Source: Hoplostethus atlanticus (lineage: Eukaryota; Chordata; Actinopteri; Trachichthyiformes; Trachichthyidae). From it: DNA of 64,000 nt. Every line of letters starts with the position of its first letter. Within the stretch, counting starts at the first letter, position 1. Both the position numbers and the translations under genes were made by a program. The notes below the pieces were generated by a model that did no database searches, was not told the DNA's origin, and saw only the letters and a list, made by a program, of their open reading frames with translations. The stretch spans positions 577,501 through 641,500 of the forward strand of contig JAXDDX010000144.1 in the NCBI GenBank assembly GCA_034670405.1, given 5' to 3'. Below are positions 12,995-26,595 of the stretch, in pieces.

Positions 12995-13138
12995 GCCCCG
13001 CAGGGCTCCATCTATTGGACATCGTCTGCTGCGGAGCAGCCAATCACTGAACAGAAACTTAAACCCTCGCCTCGGCCCGTCAGGATGAGGCAGCCTCCTC
13101 CTATATAAGGCCGTGAAAGACGGCCATCTGCTCCTTCG
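12995..13138. repeat. DIRS inverted terminal repeat, left copy
   Basis: Pairs in inverted orientation with 16149-16238. The left copy contains about 53 extra bases (GCGGAGCAGCCAATCACTGA... to CGGCCCGTCAG) that the right copy lacks, and both carry CTATATAAGG. An outer direct and inverted copy of CTATGAGCTGACGT also occurs at 12982-12995 and 13183-13196. Confidence 0.8.
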
Positions 13139-13539
13139 TAGACGGAACTGATGACCCAGCAGGGGTCAAACCCTGCAGGGCTACGTCAGCTCATAGAACT
13201 GTGGTTACAAAGCCACAGTAACCAACATTCTATGTCGCTGACTCCGCCCTGCAGGGCTCCGTCTATTGGAAAAAGGGGCGGAGGCCCAGAATCTCATCGC
13301 CTGCTGGGTCAAAAACTCACACACGACGTGCTAAGTTAACCCAGTCCTGAAAGGCCGAGGCTTCAAACGAGGATGTGTGCCAGACCACATGAATCTATAA
13401 GCGGCATAAGCACACCCATAGCCCACGCCAGTAGCTTGGAATACCAAGGGATGCACTCCAACCGGAGGAAAACCCGAGTAACAAGAAACCATAACTGGGG
13501 GTACGGCACAACCAACAGGTTGGCTCCCCAGTGAACCAA

Positions 13540-14290
13540 CTCTCAGCACAGCCTAACGGCGAGCAGTGCCAAGCACAGACTGGGACAGAGAACCAGCAGC
13601 AATATCCAGTGCCAATATCCAGTGCCAATATCCAGTGCCAATATCCAATGCCGTACACGACGCAGCTCTGCAAATGTCTTGAACCTGGGCGCCCTGAAAG
13701 AAGGCAGCCGAGGCAGAGACACTCTGTGTAGGGTGTGCAGACCTACTGGTACAGATACGCCGGCCGCCTCATAAGCTGCGGTGATGCACTCACACAGCCA
13801 ATGACCCAGGCGCTGAGTAGACAAAGGCTTACCTTTGGTAGACTCCCCATAACACACAAACAGCTGGTCAGATGATCTGACTGACGCTGTGCGAGCTACG
13901 TAACATGCAAGCGCCCGCATGGGACACAGCATGTGCAGCACCTCCTCTTCCACAGACGCGTGTGGAGGACGAGAGAAAGCCCCCAAAGTCACAACTCTAG
14001 AGCTATAGGACGAGGTCACCACTTTGAATGAAAGTGTGGTTAGGCCTCAAAGCGGCTGAGCTGCCATCACCATTGATGGCGAGACAAGAAGAGTGAATGG
14101 ATAGGCCACGCAGGTCACTCACGCGCTTCGCGGAAGACAAGGCCAACAGCAGCGTCTTTAGAGATAAGAGGCGTAGCGATATGGACTCTGGGTTCGAAGG
14201 GTGCCCACTGCAGGGCCCCTAACAGCACCTGTAAATCCCATTGGGGGATGTTCACGTGCGACACCGACTGTGCCTGCCGGGCTCTCTAGG
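13540..14290 (-). pseudogene. DIRS tyrosine recombinase remnant
   Basis: In minus-strand order: LLALSSAKRVSDLRGLSIHS near 14110-14170, SAALRPNHTFIQSGDLVL near 14010-14060, MRALACYVARTASVRSSDQL then FVCYGESTKGKPLSTQRLGH at about 13810-13920, ITAAYEAAGVSVPVGLHT near 13740-13790 and, in another frame, VQDICRAAS near 13670. These are the successive blocks of the DIRS integrase (tyrosine recombinase). At least two frameshifts and a stop break it, and the HSTRG catalytic block is scrambled. A four-copy 13-bp repeat (AATATCCAGTGCC, 13600-13652) interrupts its C-terminal end. Confidence 0.7.
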
Positions 14291-14611
14291 GCTCCCACAC
14301 GGGCTGTGTGACAGAGTGTCCACCCCCAATGGTTGATTGTCTTGCTCCCTGAGGGAGAAGGATAGGCGACAGTGAGAGTTCTCTCTCAAGGCGAACAGGT
14401 CCGCCTCCACCGTCGTTACGGTTGTAACGGAGCAGTGTGGTCAGTGTGTGACACAGCCACTGCCCCCCTAGATAATGGCTGTTTTCCACTCCAAGCCTTA
14501 TACAAGGGTGTGGTGGAGAGCCCGCCGCTACAGGCTATGGTCGGCTGTTGGCATGAGTTAAATGCAGGTAGAAAGCCTATAGGGCTGCATAAAGCTGTGT
14601 TTATGTTACCT

Positions 14612-16044
14612 TCAGCATCCACAGTGAGCTTGGATGGCACGTTCCCCCTTACTGGGGGGGGCGAAATCACCAAGCGGCTCAGACAAGGTCAGAGCATCAA
14701 AGGAGGCGTGAGCCTGCATTACCCGTGTAACAATAGCTGTAGCACTCTTTTGGTGGCTGGTCGTCAAACACTGTATTCCACCCCGAGCATTATCAGCCAT
14801 GGCCGGTGGCCTGCGTATCTCAAATACGTCCGGAGCGGCGGTTTGGCTATGTATCACCGTGCCTGGGTGGGCAGCCCGCTCATAGGTCTCAAGATAACCA
14901 TGTGTCCAGACCGCGGGTGTGTGTTTGGGGGAAATTAACAGTGGAATATGAGCCCTTTCTGGGAGTGAGTAAAGTGACAGAAGGGGCTCCCCCAGCCGGG
15001 AATAGTGGCTGACTTTGCGGCGCAGGTCTCGCTCGCTTTTCTCCTCCATGGCTTCGGCGTGGCAGCCTGCCGTGCGTCGGCTTAGCTGGGGGGGCGGCGT
15101 TGGAGGTGGACAGCCAAAAGCCTCCAGTCCTCCTCCCGCTGCTTTGAGTGTTGTAGAACCTGGTCAAACGCTCCCCCGAAGAGAGAAGCCTGGGTGAAAG
15201 GGGCATTGACTAGGGCTCGCTTGTCTGCGTCGCCAAGCGCCGTTCATGCCAACCATATCAAACACTGAATGACAGCAGCTGTCGCCATGGAGTGGTGCAT
15301 TCTGCGGCAGCCTGGCACATATGGAGGATGGCATGGGTTGCCACCTCGTCAACGCCCTCGGGCTCAAGCGTGCCTCCTGCCGTGAGCTTGCGGCCAGGAG
15401 GGAGATATTACTTACTGCTCATACGCACGGTCCGCGTACACAACTACACATCTACTGCACTACTACTACTACTACTACTACTACTCCTCTCTGACCATCA
15501 ACAAGCCCCTCAACTCCACCTCTCTCGGCGGTCTCGCATATATATATCGCCAGTCATGTGATCTACATGAACAGGCTCTAGGTGAGGTGGGAGAGCAAAC
15601 CCTGGCTGGGATGAGACCTCAGAGCCTTGCTCAGAGCCCTGCTCAGAGGTCTCATCTACCTCACTCGAGGGGAGGGGGATGATAGTCGAAGCACTGGGTG
15701 TAATATAATCAGTGAGCTTGTGTTGACTTGGGTGGGGCGTGGGCCGTGCCTGCACAAACCTGGCCTCATAGTCAAGTGCTTGTGCATTATGCTGTACATT
15801 ATGCTGACTTGGGTGGGGTCTCGGCAGTACATGTAGGGGTTACTGTGAAACCAGCATCTGTATCAGCCGCCGACTCGCCGTCCTCGTCGAACATTGCGGC
15901 ACGACGTGGCTTCAGGATCACTAGACGAGCGTATTCCTCACCAATGCAGACAATGCAGGCGCCATGCGGGTCAGCAATAGCCGCCGGCGAATCACACCGG
16001 CAGCGGTCCGAAGGCTCTTCTTTTCTATTCTTCCCAGATGCCAT
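14612..16044 (-). pseudogene. DIRS gag-like region, fragmented
   Basis: Begins MASGKNRKEEPSDRCRCDSP at 16044, just inside the right terminus, with DPHGACIVCIGEEYARL, a Cys-containing pattern known from fish DIRS gag. It continues in shifted frames (STIIPLPSSEVDETSEQGSE near 15640-15690; KSERDLRRKVSHYSRLGEPL near 15000-15040). The pieces share strand and order, but no single frame spans them. A short (ACT)n run lies inside at 15461-15486. Confidence 0.5.
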
Positions 16045-16148
16045 GGAGAACGCCCTGGGATTCCGATCGGGGCAACATTTCTTCTCCTGGCGGCTATAAT
16101 CTTCTCAGGTGAGTTGTTCAGTTGTTGACTCAGCGAAGCTGAAAAAAC

Positions 16149-16238
16149 AAAGGAGGAGATGGCTGTCTTTCACGGCCTTATATAGGAGGAGGCTGCCTCA
16201 TCAGCAGACGATGTCCAATAGATGGAGCCCTGCGGGGC
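16149..16238. repeat. DIRS inverted terminal repeat, right copy
   Basis: The reverse complement of the left terminal repeat with about 95 percent identity over the shared parts, missing the 53-bp middle segment. It forms the 5' end of the minus-strand element. Confidence 0.8.
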
Positions 16239-17037
16239 GGAGTCAGCAACATAGAACATCTGGCTGGTAATGTCCCTGAGGTCATTACCATCCCTGCATC
16301 ATCCCCTAAAGGCCTGGGTCAATGCTTTTCCGATTGAGCTATGATTCACCTATACAATATCTACATAGTAAATCTCCATCCTGTAACTTTATCCAAACAA
16401 GTGAAGGGTTTCTGGAGCGTTAACTCAAATACAATGCATGCTGGGAAGTATGCTAATAAGTTAGCAATGTTTCTTAATAAACTTCATTAATCAGTTGAGT
16501 GAATGCTTGGTAAAAGTCACACAACAGGAACTCACACACACTCACACTCTGACGCTGATAACTATCAACTGTAAATTGAAACAGTTGAAACACATTAGTT
16601 GAGTTCACTAATTTGCACTGTGAGTTTTTACAGTGTGGGAACAGTGAGCATGAGAGGAAACTGTAAGAGGCTGTTTACTTCCCTCCCTAGTATTTGTTTG
16701 ATTGATCCTACAAACGGGGGTGATCTGAGATGACTAAAAGCAACTTCTCCATTTTCTCCATTTTGACTTTGTGTCTTCTCCTCTGCAGATTTAGCCCCTC
16801 CTCTCTGGCAATTTGATTCGTCAACCGACCAGAGGATGACAGTGAGATAATCCGAGGCTCGGCTGCAGTTGAGATATGTTCAACGCCGCAAAACGCTTCA
16901 GGAGACTCGGGCCTGCTGTGACCAAACCATTGAAAATGACTGAAAAATGTCGCATTCAAACGTGTTGGAACCTACCTTTATTTGGCATTGCCGTCACACA
17001 GTGAAACCTTCAAAGTATGCTTATTCATGGTGTAGAG

Positions 17038-17161
17038 CAGTGGTTCCCAACACAGTCCTCAATTGGCTTCTAATTGGTTTAGGTGTGCCTGAGTAGAGCT
17101 GGAGCTAAAGGGGGGTACAAGGGGACAAGGGGGTACTGGAGGACTGGGTTGGGCAGCACTG
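17038..17161. mobile_element. small hAT-type MITE
   Basis: Terminal inverted repeats CAGTGGTTCCCAAC and GTTGGGCAGCACTG (one mismatch class). It is flanked by 8-mers GTGTAGAG (17030-17037) and GCATAGAG (17162-17169), which agree at 6 of 8 bases, as expected for an old hAT 8-bp target duplication. 124 bp, non-coding. Confidence 0.65.
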
Positions 17162-20100
17162 GCATAGAGATTGCATAGCAGTATAAACACTCTTGTGTCA
17201 AGTGGATTTTTATGAATCTTAATTCAAGTTTAATGGAAAGTGGATTTTTGTATATGGACATGGTTTATACACGAAAGCCCAATCTTTTAACTCTGTGACA
17301 CAATCTAAACTGTTTAGACTTCTGGCCAAAATCTGGCCAAACTTTGTATTAGCAGCTCAAAGAATAACTCATTCAAATTTTCATGGCTAGAAGATAACTG
17401 GTCTATTGAGAAAGATTGAACGGGACCAGAAAAGACCACAACATTGTTACGAATTGATCAGAGGGAAATTTACCCGGCCACCATTTACTTAGCGAACACG
17501 ACCACTTGAGAGGAGGACTACGACATTTTCGTTCCCACCAGCAAACCATCTTGTTAATGGGAGCTAATGTCCCGCTGGATAGCGACTAATTGGCTGCAGC
17601 AGACAGGGCCTTGGGGAGTCTCTGACCTTGTTAACTCATTAGCGTGTTGTTAGCTTGTTATTAGGTTGAAGCTTTGTTAGCGCGTTACTGTGTTAGCTTG
17701 ATGAATGACCAGGAAAACACTCAGGCCTGTTCAGGCATGACAAAGTGGACCGCTCAGCCTATGAGTGTGAGTGTGTGTGTGTGTATCTTTATATGTGTGT
17801 ATTTTCTCCAGCTTGTTAGCATGTGTCAGAGCTAACTGCTATCTAATTGCCCCGAGAGGAGCTCTGAGGATGGAGAAGTCTGTTTGGCATGTACACTCTC
17901 TTTACTTTTGGTTTAACAGTAAACTCCTGTTAATCATCAAATCAAATTTAAAATAAATGATTGATGATGAATTGATGAAATGATGTTCCTAACCATAAGA
18001 TTCTCCAAAGAGATGAAGCAGACGAAAAACAAAACGACTCAAAATATGTCTACAATAAATTTGCGCTCGAGTCATCATTCCGGATTGAATGCAAAAGCGA
18101 ACAGATCCACGTCACCGAAATGATGCCAGCTCACAACTATAACTTGCGGAGGAATGCGTTAACACGAAGCCTGTAGCTGCAACAGGTCTACTCCCAGATT
18201 CAAACCTGCCCTGAATGTGCAGAGCTGACAGGGAACATGAATGAATTCACACCCACACTTGCATGGTTAGAAAGCAGACCTAACATTTTTATTCCCTGAG
18301 CATGCAGGAGGGCCAATAGCTGCATCAACGCAAACTGTGAATGCAAAATACCGCTCACTCAGATGAGAGGACTTGAAATTGTCTCTTCTGTGAAACTAGA
18401 GGTCAAAGTGACTAGATCCAGCAATGTGATTCCCCTCCCCGCCGTGAATTAGGTCCTCTTGCCCTTCACTGCCTAAGCCAAGAGTTGATGAGGTGGAAGG
18501 TGTATTTGTTACAACATGTTCCACTTGTGGAGGGAGGCTGCAATGGCTCTGTGCAACTTAGTCTACTAGCCTGGGTAAATAAGACTGTGTACTTAATTCT
18601 TAGATAAGGGTCAAAACAGTGAGTGGAGTGTGAAGAGCTGCTTAGCCTAGATTAAAGTGGCCACTTCACCAGAATGGGCCTGTACTCCACACACATACAC
18701 ACACACAGGCCGACCAAGAATATCAACTGTCCTGCAGAAAACCTCCTATCTCTTCTCCCTCATACGTTTTCCTATAATTGATCACTAGCATCATCTCCCA
18801 TTTGTTTCATTTCATTCATTTGTATCCATCTGTTTAATGACCAAGCCACAATGCTGATTAATCCACATTGTAAAAATAATATAGGGGGAATTGGGGGCAA
18901 AAATAAAAGTTTTTTTTTTTTTCAATTCCTGAGAGGTAGATATATTGAAAATAGGCCTCTGGAGGATGCTAACAATAACACCTTTTTAAAACTTAAAAAT
19001 GAAAAAAAAAAAGTGTTGTTCTGAAGATTATTCGACTATTTCATCACAGACCAATCAAGTGGAAAAGCTTGAACGAGAAATATCTGGACAGTGAGTTTAC
19101 GATGTCCGACTAGTGGTCAATTAGATCTCAAGGCACTGATAACTGAACCCAGGATTTCTAGTGAATATAACTGCTTTAACACTCATGCTCAATTCCGAAT
19201 TGTGGGTCATATCCGATTTTTTGTCCATATCTATTTTAAACCTATATCTGATACCGATGTGAGACATAGTGTGACATATTAGACCATTGTGCCCGCGCTA
19301 CTACCTGACTAGCTGGTCAAGCTAGCTGACATGTTGGCTGATGTATTCTTGTACAAATCGGTGACGACTTCATCATTCATTGGTATTACTTATCAGTTTA
19401 CCGATTAGGAAAAAAGACTAATAACCTAACTGCGCAATCGCTTGATTGCATGTTGTAGACATGCAAATAGCATGTTTGACTCCTTGTAACCATGCTCAAT
19501 GTGGTAAACACATCTATCCTGATATCTATATATATACACATTAACTACTAGTTTTTACAACATACATACACTCATGTATCAGTGGAGTAGGGCTTTTGAC
19601 CAATTAACCTGTTGTACTTCCCCAGTAGAGTAAAAGGACTTGTTTGATCATCTCTGTTAACCCCCTCCTTTTACCATGTAATTAGGTTTATACTTCTCTG
19701 TTTCTGCTGCTCCGTCTGAAGTGGCTGCTTGAGTGGAGTGTATTCATCAGCTAGCTCATTGTGAGGGTGAGAGGGCTTCAGCCATCAATTCACTAGGAGA
19801 AGTTTTAAAGAGGTTAAAGTAGACAACGTTAAAGTAGCAGCAACACTAAAACCTCTTTACTTCTCTGTTCTCTCCAAGTGGGTTTAACTTTAAAGCTACA
19901 ACTTTACGCCCTCGAGACAGGAAGTGCATTGTCAGTCCCTTTTCCTCAGTTAGTCAAGTTCCAGCCATTTAAACGAAGAAGAAGAAACAGACAGTGTGTG
20001 CAACCAATCTGCAATGAAAGAAGCAGTGCGGATGTTCACTGTGTCTTTGAATGGGTCCTGACTTCCCAGAGCTGTGGCCGCTGGCCTCACCTTGATAGCC

Positions 20101-20477
20101 ACCAACTCACCAAAGGCCACGCCCACACAACACGACACGCTCACAGCGAATGGTACACGCCCCAAACGTCTGCAACATCACTGAAAAGCTCTAATGTAGA
20201 ATATATCACATAGATTTATTAGTTTGCTAGCTGAAAGCTCTCTGAGACTCTAACTACTTCCACATATTTTCAGCTAGAGACTCTGTTAAAAATGTTCAGG
20301 TACTTGAGATTTGTGGATGTATTCAACGTTTTGATTCTCTTTATACCTTTTGAAATATTTAAATTTGATGATGGGACTGTTCAGAAATGCTAGAGTGACT
20401 TGTTGCATCATCAGCTTTGGCGATAATGCAACAAGTCACTATTCACTATTAAATTCATGGCATTCAACGCACTTCAG

Positions 20478-20640
20478 ACTTCCACTCCAACTCCTCCTCC
20501 TTCTACTCGCCCTAGTCTTAATATTCCAACTACTCCTGCAATTACTCCTCCTTGTTCTTCTCCTCCTCCTCCTACTAATCCTCCTACTCTGACTACTCCT
20601 GCAACTACTCCTCCTGCTCCCATTCCTCCTCCAAATTATC
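20478..20640. repeat. pyrimidine-rich (CTCCTN)n tract
   Basis: Imperfect CTACTCCTSC/CTCCTCCTAC repeats on the plus strand. The Leu- or Pro-rich open frames in this stretch are products of the repeat. Confidence 0.85.
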
Positions 20641-23600
20641 CTCAATCCACTATTCATGCTCTTAAATGTATTAACAAAATCCTACTACTATTTTTACTTT
20701 TCTGCTACAATTGTTATGTGTGTGCTCCTGTATTTTTTTTAAATGTTAGTTATTCTTCCATCTATTGATAATAAAGTGATTCTTACTTCCAGCTGCTTTC
20801 GGCTAGCCCACATATTTTCTCCAGGAAATGTAGTTTTTGTCATGTAAATGTTATTTTAATGTCAATAAATTGCATATTGCAGCTTTAAATAACAAGGCCT
20901 GCAAAATGTTATCACATGTGTATGTGTGTGTGTGTGTGTGTGTGCGTGCATGCATGTTGGTGTTTGGTTAATTGGAGGCATCGTTAATAACGAGAATAAC
21001 ACAGCTAATTACACTGTTGACGCTAAAAATAGGATTAAAGGAGAACTACCTCATATAAGTTTAATATTAATGTCAAAGATCAGTTCAAACTGATCTGTAG
21101 CACCCAGAAATGCAAAAAATATAAAAAATATATTTTACATTTATTTTTCAACATCTGTCTCTGTGTCTTGTCTCTTTTATTATTGCTCTTGTCTTTCTGT
21201 TGCTGTTGATGTCTTCATTCACAGTTCAACTCCCACCCCCCTCGCTCCAATCGTTTGCCTTGTGGATTAAAACTGGGGTTTTGTTGGAAGGTGGGGGGAG
21301 GGGTTGAGGGCAGAAATAAATTGGTGGGAGCTGCCTGGGGCAAATCTGAGAGCGAGAGCGAGAGTACAGATCTATAGTTGTTCTCAGAATAGTTTACCAT
21401 GAGGGACTGTTGATATTGTCATGGGAACGTGGAGGAATTTGGAGTCGCTTGAGGAAAATATTGATGATGGCCTATCTTTAAGTAAACATTGTTTTGTCAT
21501 TACCATCCCCATGGCAAATACATTAAAAATACATATAATAATCATGGGTGTTGCCAGACATTTTGTGCTTGAGCTAGCCTTGGGGAAAAGGCCCTTTAAG
21601 TTCCTTAAGTGCAGGGAGGGTGGGTCGTAAAAAAATAATAATATTTGAGTCCGTTCAGGGGGAATAACGTTGCATTTCTTTCAATTTGGCCGTTATCTTT
21701 TTGTTTTGTTTTCTTTGAGAAATGTCATTAAAATCAAATGGCTGAGTAAGAGTTGAATAAAAAGTTCAATTCAACTCGCTACTAGCTACTTTTTTTTCTC
21801 TACTGTCCACTTGGACCAATGGAGAAATGGGGAAAGGCAGTGGTCCTTCCAAACGCGACGCGTTATTTCCGATCAACTAGGAGCTAGCCAAACTAGCATG
21901 GCGACACTTGAACTGAGGCAATCTCGGCCCTCGCTGACAACATCACCGATAAAGATGTGAGCGCATCAGGAAGCGACGGAAGTGATGCTTTCACCCATAA
22001 TCTGCCTTTGTAAATTTTTTGCGAATATGCAATGCAAAATATTAAATTCAATATTCATATTCATTGAAGCCACGTGCCGAATAGTCAACCATGTACCTCT
22101 CTAACACCGTGACTGGCGGGGCAGGTTGACCAGGAATCTATGTCAGGAGTCCGACACCCACTTTGAACGAAACACAGCGCTCACCCTGGTGTACAAGGAC
22201 TGTATATAGCACCCTATACTCCCAGAGCGCCTCCCACAGGATACTGTGGGGAACACACAGTATATATAGATTTGTATATGCTGGATATATGCAGAATAGA
22301 ATAGAGTTTGGGGAAGGGGTGGTCAGGGAGAAAGGGCTTGAATAGGCCCAGGACTATACAATAGGTCAGGACTAAGCTGCTTCAGCCCAGGTTAAGCGTG
22401 AGTAATCTGTAGTGGCTCAATGGCCCCCAATACCCCAGATACCCCCCACTCCCTGCCTGCCCTGTCCTCTCTCCTTAATCTGCCCCTTGCTAACTGCCAC
22501 CCTGCCCTTGCCCCCTGCTACACAGTTGAAAGAGTTGATCAGTTTATTATTAGCGGGAATTAGAGGGTGAGGGGGGGGGGGCACTGGAAAGACTGACAAG
22601 TTTAGCATTTTTATCTATAATTATCAAGCCAAATGATCAAAATGATCCAATTAGAAAGGCCTCTTGTTTCATTTAAATAAGACTTTTATTTTATTTTTTG
22701 TGACTTCGATACGTTCAACGACCGCCAAACCTCTGACGGGAGAAGGTCGCCTTGTCCGAAGAAACTCTTGAGAATGGGAGTTTCTCTGCGTCGGGTGCTG
22801 CGTGGTGAGGTGACCCCGGGGGCCTTGCCGGGCAGCGGGGCTGTCGCCTCCCTCTAGCCCACGCTCCACGGGACAAGAAAAGAGGGATGAAAGGCGGAAT
22901 GAAGGATTTGTCAGGGGATAAACACCTCCATCTCTCTTTAATATTCTCCAACCTTCGGGCCTTTCTCTCCGTTTCTCTAACGTTTCGACTGTTTTCCTAC
23001 GCCTTCACTCTTCAGTCTTCCTATCACTTTCTCTCTACCTCCCACCGTCTCTCTCTTTATCCCTTTGTTTGTCTCTGTCTATTTAGGGCAAATGTTGACT
23101 TTAAAGCATTTTTCTTCTTTCACAGGCCTTGCTCCCAGGTCTCCCTACCTATTACTCCACCCTGTGTATTATTACTAGAGGACGTCTACAGTACAGTATT
23201 TGCTGTAGTGCTGTAGTAGTGTGTGACTGCTGCCTGTTAACCGAGCGCCTTGTAATTACAAAGCTCATTTACACAAGTGATTAGCCCAATGGACTGAAGA
23301 GTGCCGTTACAAAAAAAACCCAACAGCGGCTTTGAACAGTAGCTGTTGAGTCTGCAAGACAACATTAGAACATCACAATGGACTCGCTGGTGTGGTTATT
23401 GGTTTATTCGCAGTGTGTGTATATAGCGATTTACACAACAAAAGGACTTGTACACATCGCTGAGCGGTGAGTTGCGCATTCGGTCGAGCAGTGTCGTTGA
23501 AGCGACTTTAGTGTCGGGTGAACTCAGACACCAACCACTCTGCGTGGATTTGAAGTGTTAAGTGATTTAGGCGTGATTAACCCTCTCGCATGTGCACAGC

Positions 23601-24139
23601 CTTCTGCAGCCGTTGCAAGAGATTCAATGCTGAGTCCAGGAGAGGCTGAAAGAGAGCGAGGATGAGAGAGAGACATTTGTTTGCAGTGTTTTTGTGAGAT
23701 TTACACAATCATTTGCAACTTTAAGCAACTTTGTGCAATTAGTTTAAGCATTATTACCATCCATCTTTTCTATTCTTGCCTTCCCTCTCGCTTTCTCTCT
23801 CTGTTCAGATTTTCTCCAATAGACAAATCCCTGAAGTCTTCAGAGAGAAACTGTTTTATTAGAACTCACTACTACTAGCTACTTGCTTCCTCTCTGCCTT
23901 GTTTGTTGTCAACACAACACTTTTCTACATCAGGACCAAATGGATGTTACAGCTTTACAACAGCAGATCAACAGTAAATCACGTCAACTGGCAACACGAT
24001 GCAGAAACAACCATACAAAATGTTTTAAATTAGAACTTCTGGCCAATTAGGGATGTCTCACGCCCTGCAGTATGAGATGCTGCCCTCTGGGAGGCGTTAC
24101 AGTGTGCCAAAGAATGTTGCACAGAAAAAAGAACGAACA

Positions 24140-24260
24140 TTAATTGTGCACTGAAAAAAGTTGGCTAAGGTGCATCCTATGTAACCACAGCGTCCTGGGT
24201 TTGAATCCAGGCTGGGACCTTTTTCACATTTCAGCGCCATGTCTCTCTTGGTACTTTGTC
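24140..24260 (+). repeat. possible tRNA-derived SINE remnant
   Basis: GGGTTTGAATCCAGGCTGGG at about 24198-24217 resembles an RNA polymerase III B box followed by the GGACCTTT junction of many teleost SINEs. No clear A box or tRNA fold is visible upstream, so only a decayed tail piece is claimed. Confidence 0.35.
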
Positions 24261-26302
24261 CAATAAAGTATAAATGCGAGAAAAATAACCTCAAATCCTT
24301 TAATTGTATTTGATTGACCTGTAGACAGTTGCTCCATGTGATTTAAAGATGTCTTTTCAACATTGTTCACTTTTTTCAGATTTATCTGGTGAATGTGTTC
24401 ACAGAACAGATTCAAATAAAAATGTGCTCTAATATTGTTAAAAAGCAGCTATTGGTGATATACCTTGCTTTTCTGCGTCCATTTGTGGATTATAGATGAC
24501 GTGACATCACATCGATACATTTCCAGTGCACCTACAATGGAGTTTGATAGCAGAACATTTTCAACAATCCCAAACATTAACGGTAAATGTTCTGGTGTCA
24601 GACTCAAAGAACAACTTTCTATTGCACCGACGTTTAACAAACATACAGGAAGAAATCCATTGTAGATGAGGAGGAGACACCAGTAGCCTCAATAGACCAG
24701 AATGCAATGCAGCCACAAGACGTGTTGCATTTTGCGTAAGGGGCGCGACTCTCCCTTTTTCTTGACTGGAAAATCCTTTGCTCCGCAATCGGCATCATTG
24801 CTGAATCATCATCGGCGATTGCTGAACAGAATCCTGGACCTCTAGTCTCGCGGGAACTCGCACAAACCAACATGAACTTCCTTGCTGATACTCGTTCCAG
24901 ACGGAGCCTTAGATCGGGGAGCCAGTCCGATTCTTGGAAGGAAGGAAATCTGGCTGAAATCGTCCAGATTTTCTTCTAGTGTGTTTCTGCCTTAAGAGGA
25001 TCCGAAGGTGGAATTTGATAACCGATTGGATTTGATAAGACAAACACGTTTTGATTACATTAGTTATGTTCAGTCTTGTTCTACTAAGATTATTCTTTCA
25101 GTTCAAATGGTGTAAGTTATCTTCGTCCAACTTTTTGGTGCTATTTTATTTGCATTAAAATTGTTAGAAAAAAGAAAATGACACACGACTCTACCAGGAC
25201 AGTCAGGTGTGCAATGGGTGCTGAGAGTCGGCAAACAAAGATGAAATGTTAATAATAGGAAAATGGATCATAAACAAAGTACACAGCATAAACACAATAA
25301 GGACGCTTGGTTATTGAATTATCCAGATCTGCTGGGTAATTTATATGTTTTGTTTTGCTTTTCAATTTGTGGGGGAAAAAAATGGTTAATTAGTAGTATA
25401 GTGTCATTTGTTATATAAATACAGTAGTAGTGGGGTTTAATCTTTAAATTCAGATTCACTGAATTGTTCTAATGTGGCTTTTTCAAAGTGTAAAATTTCA
25501 ATTTGTTTCCATAACAAAAGAATACTTTTTTCTTTTTTTTTTAGCAAAGGAAATAATGAGTGGTTAATTCAAAAGTATGAGTTACAAGATATAGCTGAGG
25601 ATGCATTATATTTTGTCCCCATGCCACAGAATATACAAGCAATATTATGACATTTAAAAGGTGTCAGATAATACATAAAAATACATTTATAGCTCACTTC
25701 TATAATGAATAAATGGATCAAGCTGCAACTATCATATAGTTGATCCAAATGTTCATAGATTCAAGTAATCAAAAGCTCTAACGTTTCAACTCTCACATTT
25801 TTTAATGTGAGATTGTTTAATAAAAGTTTTATTATTTCAAATATCTAACAAAGAAATTGTGTGATTGTTGAATCCTGCCTATTTATTTATTTATTTATGT
25901 ATTTTTCAATAAATCCTGGTGCACTCGTGAAAAAGTACAAAAATACCTTTAAGAGCTTTTTGTTTAGAAAGTTTGAGGCAAGTCAGATGGAATAGAAATT
26001 AAAATCCTGGTACATTTTCTACTGTCATATGCTGAAGAGAATTTAATATTGTGAATGTTCTTGCAACTTCTGAGGATCTTTAATAATAAACGAGATTGTA
26101 AAGTAAAAGGACAACAAAGCTGGGGTTCAATCTAAACACCTAAAGCGGGTTTATGGCTATTCCAAATACATTTTTTATATTGTATTTTTTTAAATAAAAA
26201 AGTTAAAGGTGTAACATTTGAAATTAAGTTGTTTTCAATTATTTTATTTTTTATTTTGGCCAAAATACGTCAAGCCATTAGCACTAACAAGATGTTTAAG
26301 GA

Positions 26303-26456
26303 GGTGTGTGTGTGTGTGTGTGTGTGTGTCTGTCTGCCTGCCTGTCTGTATGTGTGAGTCTGTCTGTCTGCCTGTATGTCTGTGCGTGTGTGTATGTGTG
26401 TATGTGTGTCTTTCTGTCTGTCTGCCTGTGTGTGTATGCGCGTGTGTGTATGTGGC
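26303..26456. repeat. GT/CTGT-rich microsatellite cluster
   Basis: A pure (GT)n run at 26304-26328 passes into mixed GTCTGTCTGCCTGT and GTGTATGT units. A (CA)n run follows at 26563-26592. Cys/Val-rich frames here are artefacts. Confidence 0.95.
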
Positions 26457-26557
26457 TTGGTGATACTATTGGAGGGAACTGTTATGACATGCCTGTTGCT
26501 ATAGCAACCCCAGGGGGAGGGGGATCTGTCAAGGACCATTTTACACTCCCAGAGGGG

Positions 26558-26595
<38 letters not shown>

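Larger units (their letters stand above)
12974..16243 (-). mobile_element. DIRS-type tyrosine-recombinase retrotransposon, internally deleted
   Basis: Inverted termini: the segment 12995-13138 (GCCCCGCAGGGCTCCATCTA..., CCTCCTCCTATATAAGGCCG) recurs inverted at 16149-16238. Read on the minus strand, gag-like ORFs follow the right end and a tyrosine recombinase lies near the left end. This order and the inverted rather than direct terminal repeats are diagnostic of DIRS elements. The total of 3.3 kb is well short of an autonomous copy. Reverse transcriptase, RNase H and methyltransferase-like regions are not recognisable, so the middle is deleted. Nested short inverted copies near 12974-13270 fit the internal complementary region of DIRS. 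Confidence 0.8.

Noticed and set aside
14372..14938. 188-codon plus-strand open frame
   Set aside because: It lies antisense to the DIRS gag region; no recognised motif.
21900..22010. Possible LINE ORF1 scrap (ALADNITDKDVSASGSDGSD)
   Set aside because: Too short and without a recognised motif to support a family call.
24190..24222. tRNA gene
   Set aside because: A B-box-like string is present but no acceptor stem, A box or cloverleaf can be drawn around it.
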